A DNA stretch of 64,000 nucleotides from Blastomonas natatoria (GTDB taxonomy: Bacteria; Pseudomonadota; Alphaproteobacteria; Sphingomonadales; Sphingomonadaceae), in assembly GCF_003201955.1 (NCBI RefSeq), contig NZ_QJJM01000009.1, positions 62,001-126,000 of the forward strand, written 5' to 3'. Below the pieces are notes generated by a model. The model did no database searches, was not told where the DNA came from, and saw only the letters and a list, made by a program, of their open reading frames with translations. Position 1 is the stretch's first letter. Each line of letters opens with the position of its first letter. The translations under genes were made by a program, and so were the position numbers. This document shows positions 59,798-64,000 of the stretch, one piece after another.

Positions 59798-60831
59798 GCG
59801 AGGCCGAAACACTCGAAGCCGTCGCGCCCAGGGCGAAAAAGCCGAAGCAGATCACCATGGTTCAGGCCTTGAACGCCGCGATCGACGAGGCGATGGCGGC
59901 GGACGAGGGCGTCATCCTGCTCGGCGAGGATGTGGGGGCAAAACAGGGCGGCGGCGTGTTCAAGGTGTCGTCGGGCCTGACCGAGAAATATGGCGAACAC
60001 CGCATCCGCGCGACGCCGATCTCCGAACAGGCGATCATGGGCGCGTGCGTCGGTGCAGCGCTTACGGGCATGCGGCCGATTGCCGAGATCATGCTGATGA
60101 ACTTCGTCACCGTGGCGATGGACCAGATCGTCAACCACGCCGCCAAGCTGCGCTTCATGAGCGGCGGGCAGACCAATGTGCCGATGGTCATCCGCACCAC
60201 CACCGGCGTCGGCGTCGGCTTTGGCGGCCAGCATTCGGACATGCTGGAAGCCTGGTTCGCGCATGTGCCGGGGCTGAAGATCGTCACCCCATCGAACGCC
60301 GCCGATGCCAGGGGGCTGATGCGCAGCGCGATCGAGTGCAACGATCCGGTGATCTTCATCGAGAATATCCTGTGCTACGGCCTCAAGTCCGATGACCCCG
60401 GCACCGATTACCGCGTGCCGCTGGGCCAGGCGGCGATTGCGCGCGAAGGCAGCGACGTGTCGCTGATTACCTATGGCCGCACTGTGCTCGATGCGCTGGA
60501 AGTCGCCGAAACGCTGGCCGCGGAAAGCGTGTCGGTCGAGGTCATCGATCTGCGCACCATCGCGCCCTTTGACGAGGCGACCGTCACCGCATCGGTGCGC
60601 AAGACCGGTCGCGCGGTCGTGCTGCACGAGGCGGTGCGCGCCTATGGCACCGGCGCGGAAATCGCCTCGCGCCTGCACGAATCGCTGTTCAACGAGCTCA
60701 AGGCCCCGGTCCAGCGCATCGGCGGCGCCTTCTCCGCCGTGCCGATGGCGAGCGTGCTCGAACAGGCCTGGATCCCCAAGAAGGAAGAGATTGCCGCCGC
60801 AATCCGCACGACGATGGACTGGAAACGCTGA
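59794..60831 (+). CDS. TPP-dependent dehydrogenase E1 beta subunit
   Basis: This 345-residue transketolase C-terminal-type subunit has ILLGEDVGAKQGGGVFKVSS, RIRATPISEQAIMGACVGAA and the C-terminal EVIDLRTIAPFDEATVTASV, then VLHEAVRAYGTGAEIA. It forms the heterotetramer with E1-alpha. Residues 1-20 are a charged extension (AKKPKQ). Confidence 0.88.
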   Translation: MSEAETLEAVAPRAKKPKQITMVQALNAAIDEAMAADEGVILLGEDVGAKQGGGVFKVSSGLTEKYGEHRIRATPISEQAIMGACVGAALTGMRPIAEIMLMNFVTVAMDQIVNHAAKLRFMSGGQTNVPMVIRTTTGVGVGFGGQHSDMLEAWFAHVPGLKIVTPSNAADARGLMRSAIECNDPVIFIENILCYGLKSDDPGTDYRVPLGQAAIAREGSDVSLITYGRTVLDALEVAETLAAESVSVEVIDLRTIAPFDEATVTASVRKTGRAVVLHEAVRAYGTGAEIASRLHESLFNELKAPVQRIGGAFSAVPMASVLEQAWIPKKEEIAAAIRTTMDWKR

Positions 60832-61061
60832 TGGCGTCCGAAATCCGCATCCCCAAGCTGGGCATGAGCGTCACCGAGGTCACCCTGGTCGAATGGATGT
60901 TCGGCGATGGCGAGACGGTGGAAAAGGGCGACGTGCTTTACACGGTCGAGACCGACAAGAGCACCACAGAGATCGAGGCGCAGGACTCGGGCGTGCTGCG
61001 CGTGACGGGTGAGGAAGGCGAGAGCTACAGGATCGGCGATGTGATCGGGACGATTGGCTAG
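60831..61061 (+). CDS. Free-standing lipoyl-domain protein
   Basis: This 76-residue protein is exactly one lipoyl domain: RIPKLGMSVTEVTLVEWMFG and the lipoylation motif ETDKST with Lys43. It would be the swinging carrier accepting the acyl group from E1. No acyltransferase (E2 catalytic) domain is fused and no E2 or E3 gene follows. Its ATG shares an A with the E1-beta TGA. Confidence 0.87.
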   Translation: MASEIRIPKLGMSVTEVTLVEWMFGDGETVEKGDVLYTVETDKSTTEIEAQDSGVLRVTGEEGESYRIGDVIGTIG

Positions 61062-61136
61062 GCGCTCGATCGGTCGCCAGGCGACGAAAGCGCTGTCCGT
61101 CGCCTTGGACGCAAGCCCGCGCGGGGTCCCATACGA

Positions 61137-62621
61137 TCAGTGCGGTGAAACGCCCAGTTCGAAGCCCGTCTTGTCGTGCAGCGCAAACTTGTCGATGATA
61201 TCGGCACTAGCGCGATTATAGCCGACCATCTCGACGTTGCGCCCATCGCGGCGTAGCCGGGCAACGATTTTGTCGAGCGCAGCAACGCCTGAAATATCCC
61301 AGAAATGGGCGCCTGTCATGTCGATCATGATGTTGGGTGCTGTCTCGGGCACATCCATCGCCTCGACGAAACGCTCGACCGATGCGAAGAAGATTTGGCC
61401 GACCACCTTGTAATGCGCCGTCTGACCATCCTCAGACAGCGTCCGCGTGACGCCGAACATCCGTTGGACTTTGCCGGCAAAGAAGATTCCCGAAAGCAGC
61501 ACGCCTGCCAGCACGCCGAGAGACAGGTCGTGCGTGCCGACCACCACTGCCACGGTGGTCAGCATGACAACGGATGAAGGCCAGGGGTGCCGCCGCAGAT
61601 TGGGGATCGAGTTCCAGCTGAACGTGCTGATCGACACCATGATCATGATCGCTACCAAGGCCGGCATCGGCACCTGCCCGACATAGGGGCCAAGCACCGC
61701 GAGCAGGAACATCAGGAAGGCCCCTGCAATGAAGGTCGACAGACGCCCGCGCCCGCCAGAGGTCACGTTGATGACCGACTGGCCGATCATCGCGCAGCCG
61801 CCCATGCCGCCGACCAGCGCGGCTGCAATGTTGGCACCGCCTTGCCCGGCGCACTCGCGACGCTTGTCGCTGCCCGTTTCCGTCATGTCGTCCACGATCT
61901 GCGCGGTCAGCAGCGATTCGAGCAGGCCGACCGCTGCCATCGCCGCCGAATAGGGGGCGATGATCGCCAGCGTCTCCCAGGTCAGCGGCACATCGGGCCA
62001 CACCAGGCTGGGCAGTCCCTCGGGCAGGATGCCCATATCGGCGACGGTGTTGACCGGCGCGCCGCTCCAGATGGCGATCACGGTGAGGACAATGATGGTG
62101 ACCAGCGGTGCGGGGACCGCCGTAGTGAGGCGCGGCAAAAGATAGATGATCCCCAGCCCGCTTGCGACCATCGCATAGGCCTGCCAGGTGACACCCGTCA
62201 GCTGTGGCAGCTGCGCCATGAAGATCAGGATGGCCAGCGCATTGACGAACCCCGTGATGACCGAACGCGAGACGAACTGCATCACCAGGTTGAGCCGCAA
62301 CAGACCCGCCGCGATCTGCATCATGCCCATCAGGATCGTGGCAGCGAACAGATATTCCACGCCATGGTCGCGCACCAGCGGCACCACCAGCACCGCCACG
62401 GCAGCGGTGGCTGCTGAGATCATGCCGGGTCGCCCGCCGGTAAAGGAGATCACGATGGCGATGGCAACGGAGGCGTAAAGCCCGACGCGCGGATCGACCC
62501 CGGCGATGATGGAAAAGCCGATCGCCTCAGGGATCAGCGCCAATGCGACGACTATTCCGGCGAGAATATCGGCGCGCGGGTTCGAAAGCCAATCGCGGCG
62601 AAGCGTGGCGGAGAATGTCAT
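61137..62621 (-). CDS. SulP-family anion transporter
   Basis: This 494-residue inner-membrane transporter has about 10-12 helices followed by a C-terminal STAS domain (about 380-494, [20 protein letters not shown]). N-terminal [20 protein letters not shown] is the SulP signature. Bacterial relatives carry sulfate or bicarbonate with sodium. The substrate here is not evident. Convergent with the E1/lipoyl operon. Confidence 0.9.
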   Translation of the reverse strand: MTFSATLRRDWLSNPRADILAGIVVALALIPEAIGFSIIAGVDPRVGLYASVAIAIVISFTGGRPGMISAATAAVAVLVVPLVRDHGVEYLFAATILMGMMQIAAGLLRLNLVMQFVSRSVITGFVNALAILIFMAQLPQLTGVTWQAYAMVASGLGIIYLLPRLTTAVPAPLVTIIVLTVIAIWSGAPVNTVADMGILPEGLPSLVWPDVPLTWETLAIIAPYSAAMAAVGLLESLLTAQIVDDMTETGSDKRRECAGQGGANIAAALVGGMGGCAMIGQSVINVTSGGRGRLSTFIAGAFLMFLLAVLGPYVGQVPMPALVAIMIMVSISTFSWNSIPNLRRHPWPSSVVMLTTVAVVVGTHDLSLGVLAGVLLSGIFFAGKVQRMFGVTRTLSEDGQTAHYKVVGQIFFASVERFVEAMDVPETAPNIMIDMTGAHFWDISGVAALDKIVARLRRDGRNVEMVGYNRASADIIDKFALHDKTGFELGVSPH

Positions 62622-62789
62622 GAGAGATGAGTCCAGATTCGATCATCGGCAGGAAGCTGCCGGATTGTCCCGGGGATAGGCGCCGGGCCGAGCCACTCGC
62701 GCGGGTGCGAGTCCGTCGATGTGCGCGCTATGCTGCAAAACCTGCAAAAATACAAGTCCCGCGCGCTATCGGTATCAGCGGGGCAGCGC

Positions 62790-63965
62790 CTAGCTGAACA
62801 ATCCCCGGATCGCGCGCCAGATCGGCATCGGCGGGCGGCCGGCCAGCACGCGCATCTTGTCGAGCAGCGTCGATTTGCCCGCATAGAAGCGCGCGATCAG
62901 GCCGTCGGGCAGGGTGTAGAAGCGTTCGAGCACGCGGTAGCGCTCATCGGGTCCGGCGGCCTTGAACAGCATCTTGGTGAGCATGCGGTAGAAGCCGTCG
63001 GCCTGCCAGTGGTCGAGGCTGGTCTTGCGGCTCATCTCGGCGAGCGCGGCGCCCGACAGGTCGGGCATCTCGGCAATATGCGCGGCGAGGCGCACAGCAT
63101 CGGGCAGCGAATAGCCGGTCAGGCCATGGAACAGCGCCGCGCGCGTGCCCGCCTTGGCAACATCGCCGCCGGTCGATTGCCAGTATCCGCCGAAATCGCC
63201 GCCATAGACCACCGGCAGCGCGCCGGTCTCGGTGCGGCTCACCCGCTCGACCTGCCAGCCCTTGGAATCCGCATAGGCGCTGATCCGCGCGGACAGCGCC
63301 TGAGTGTCGAGGTCGGATGTGTCGCTATAATAGGTGTCCTCGACGAAGATCTCCATCGGGCTCACCGGCAGGCAATAGACGAAGCGATAGCCGTCGATCT
63401 GCTCGACCGTCGCGTCCATCACGATCGGGCGGGTGAGGCCGTGCGGTTCGCTGAGGTGCAGCATCTGCCCCATGAACTTCTGCCAGCCGCAGCGTAAGTG
63501 GCGCACATTGCCGCCGCCGCGGGCATCGATGACGCCGCCTGCCTCGATCCGCGCGCCGTTTTCCAGCACGACATTGGTCTGGCTGGCGGCGAGCGCGCGC
63601 ACCCCGGTGACGATATTGTGTGCGGGGATCGCCTCGCGCAGATAGGCGTCGAACCGGTCGGAGAGGATCGAATAATAGCTCTCTTCGAGGCCGCGTTCGT
63701 GCCCCGGAAACTTCACGTCATAGCCGCGCCAGCCATGGCAGACGAGGGGGGCGACCAGCCAGCGGTGCTCGCCCGCGACATCGGGGCCGAAGAACGACCA
63801 GATATGGTTGCCGCCCAGCGAAGCGCTTTCCTCGATCAGCAGCACCTCGAGCTCGGGCCGCTTGCGGCGCAGCGCGAGCGCGATCAGCCCGCCGGCCAGG
63901 CCACCGCCGAGAATCGCGACATCGCATTTGAGCGTCTTGCTGGAAATATTGCGCGGGGATTTCAT
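62790..63965 (-). CDS. crtY: Lycopene beta-cyclase
   Basis: This 391-residue enzyme cyclises lycopene ends to beta-carotene. The FAD/NAD-binding motif ILGGGLAGG is at 18-26, with the CrtY motifs SFFGPDV, DARGG and KFMGQMLHLSEPHGLTRPIV, then DATVEQIDGYRFVYCLPVSP. It is the bacterial crtY type and predicts yellow carotenoids such as zeaxanthin or nostoxanthin. Other carotenoid genes may lie beyond position 64000. Confidence 0.92.
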   Translation of the reverse strand: MKSPRNISSKTLKCDVAILGGGLAGGLIALALRRKRPELEVLLIEESASLGGNHIWSFFGPDVAGEHRWLVAPLVCHGWRGYDVKFPGHERGLEESYYSILSDRFDAYLREAIPAHNIVTGVRALAASQTNVVLENGARIEAGGVIDARGGGNVRHLRCGWQKFMGQMLHLSEPHGLTRPIVMDATVEQIDGYRFVYCLPVSPMEIFVEDTYYSDTSDLDTQALSARISAYADSKGWQVERVSRTETGALPVVYGGDFGGYWQSTGGDVAKAGTRAALFHGLTGYSLPDAVRLAAHIAEMPDLSGAALAEMSRKTSLDHWQADGFYRMLTKMLFKAAGPDERYRVLERFYTLPDGLIARFYAGKSTLLDKMRVLAGRPPMPIWRAIRGLFS

Positions 63966-64000
63966 TGCGTAACCGCCCTAGCGCAGGCGACACTGCGATG

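Noticed and set aside
1-64000. CRISPR array, rRNA genes, complete insertion sequence
   Set aside because: No regularly spaced direct repeats, no rRNA-like stretches and no transposase frame were seen.

Overview
The window looks like chromosomal DNA of a high-GC alphaproteobacterium of the order Sphingomonadales. The evidence is an EcfG-type sigma factor followed by a NepR-like anti-sigma factor, a DUF2497/PopZ-like gene just upstream of valS, several TonB-dependent receptors, a lycopene cyclase, ferulate catabolic genes of the type described in Sphingobium sp. SYK-6, and palindromic repeats that resemble those I associate with sphingomonad genomes. The species cannot be fixed from the sequence alone. 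Coding is dense on both strands.

Layout. 1-1860: ubiA and an XRE/MmyB-type regulator. 1861-6120: a small decayed phage island, with a truncated Mu-F-like head gene on the minus strand, a tail-type protein, a holin-like protein and an N-acetylmuramidase endolysin on the plus strand. It is bracketed by oppositely oriented TTTTTGGCCA-type repeats. 6122-10114: a Nudix hydrolase and a general-stress block (DUF1328 protein, entericidin-like lipoprotein, ecfG, nepR, dps) with three EcfG-like promoters. 10175-16921: a metal-uptake-like set (DUF2946 protein, TonB receptor, PepSY membrane protein with a His/Met-rich loop) followed by a DUF5117-type zinc protease. 17080-27224: an aromatic or lignin-monomer catabolism region. 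It has an AraC regulator, a TonB receptor, an aldehyde dehydrogenase and an aryl-alcohol-type dehydrogenase on the plus strand, then ferB, ferA and a MarR regulator on the minus strand. Together these could take an alcohol such as coniferyl alcohol through aldehyde and acid to feruloyl-CoA and vanillin. 27519-39371: tRNA-Cys, pcm, tolC, a PopZ-like gene, an S9 peptidase, valS (with an in-frame palindromic insertion), a DUF2254 protein and a UvrD-type helicase.

39381-49348: rsh, a CC_3452-like protein, an HxlR regulator, a LacI regulator, two DUF2807 proteins flanking a methyltransferase, recF, a sigma-54-type promoter in front of a 42-residue peptide and a PspC protein, a queuosine-precursor transporter and tRNA-Arg. 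49396-57178: a chemoreceptor, a ferredoxin/flavodoxin reductase, a thioesterase, a thiolase-like protein, the gspLMN end of a type II secretion system without its other genes, and a DUF4345 protein. 57404-61061: a tightly coupled five-gene operon of an SDR-fold protein with Phe in place of the catalytic Tyr, a glutathione S-transferase, E1-alpha and E1-beta of a 2-oxoacid/acetoin-type dehydrogenase, and a free-standing lipoyl domain. No E2 or E3 gene is present. 61137-63965: a SulP transporter and crtY.

The least conventional items are the SDR/GST/E1/lipoyl operon, the double-operator ferulate locus, the palindromic element translated inside valS, the sigma-54-type promoter before the PspC pair, and the inverted repeat arrays around the phage remnant. 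Functional names come from motif recognition by eye. No database search was run.
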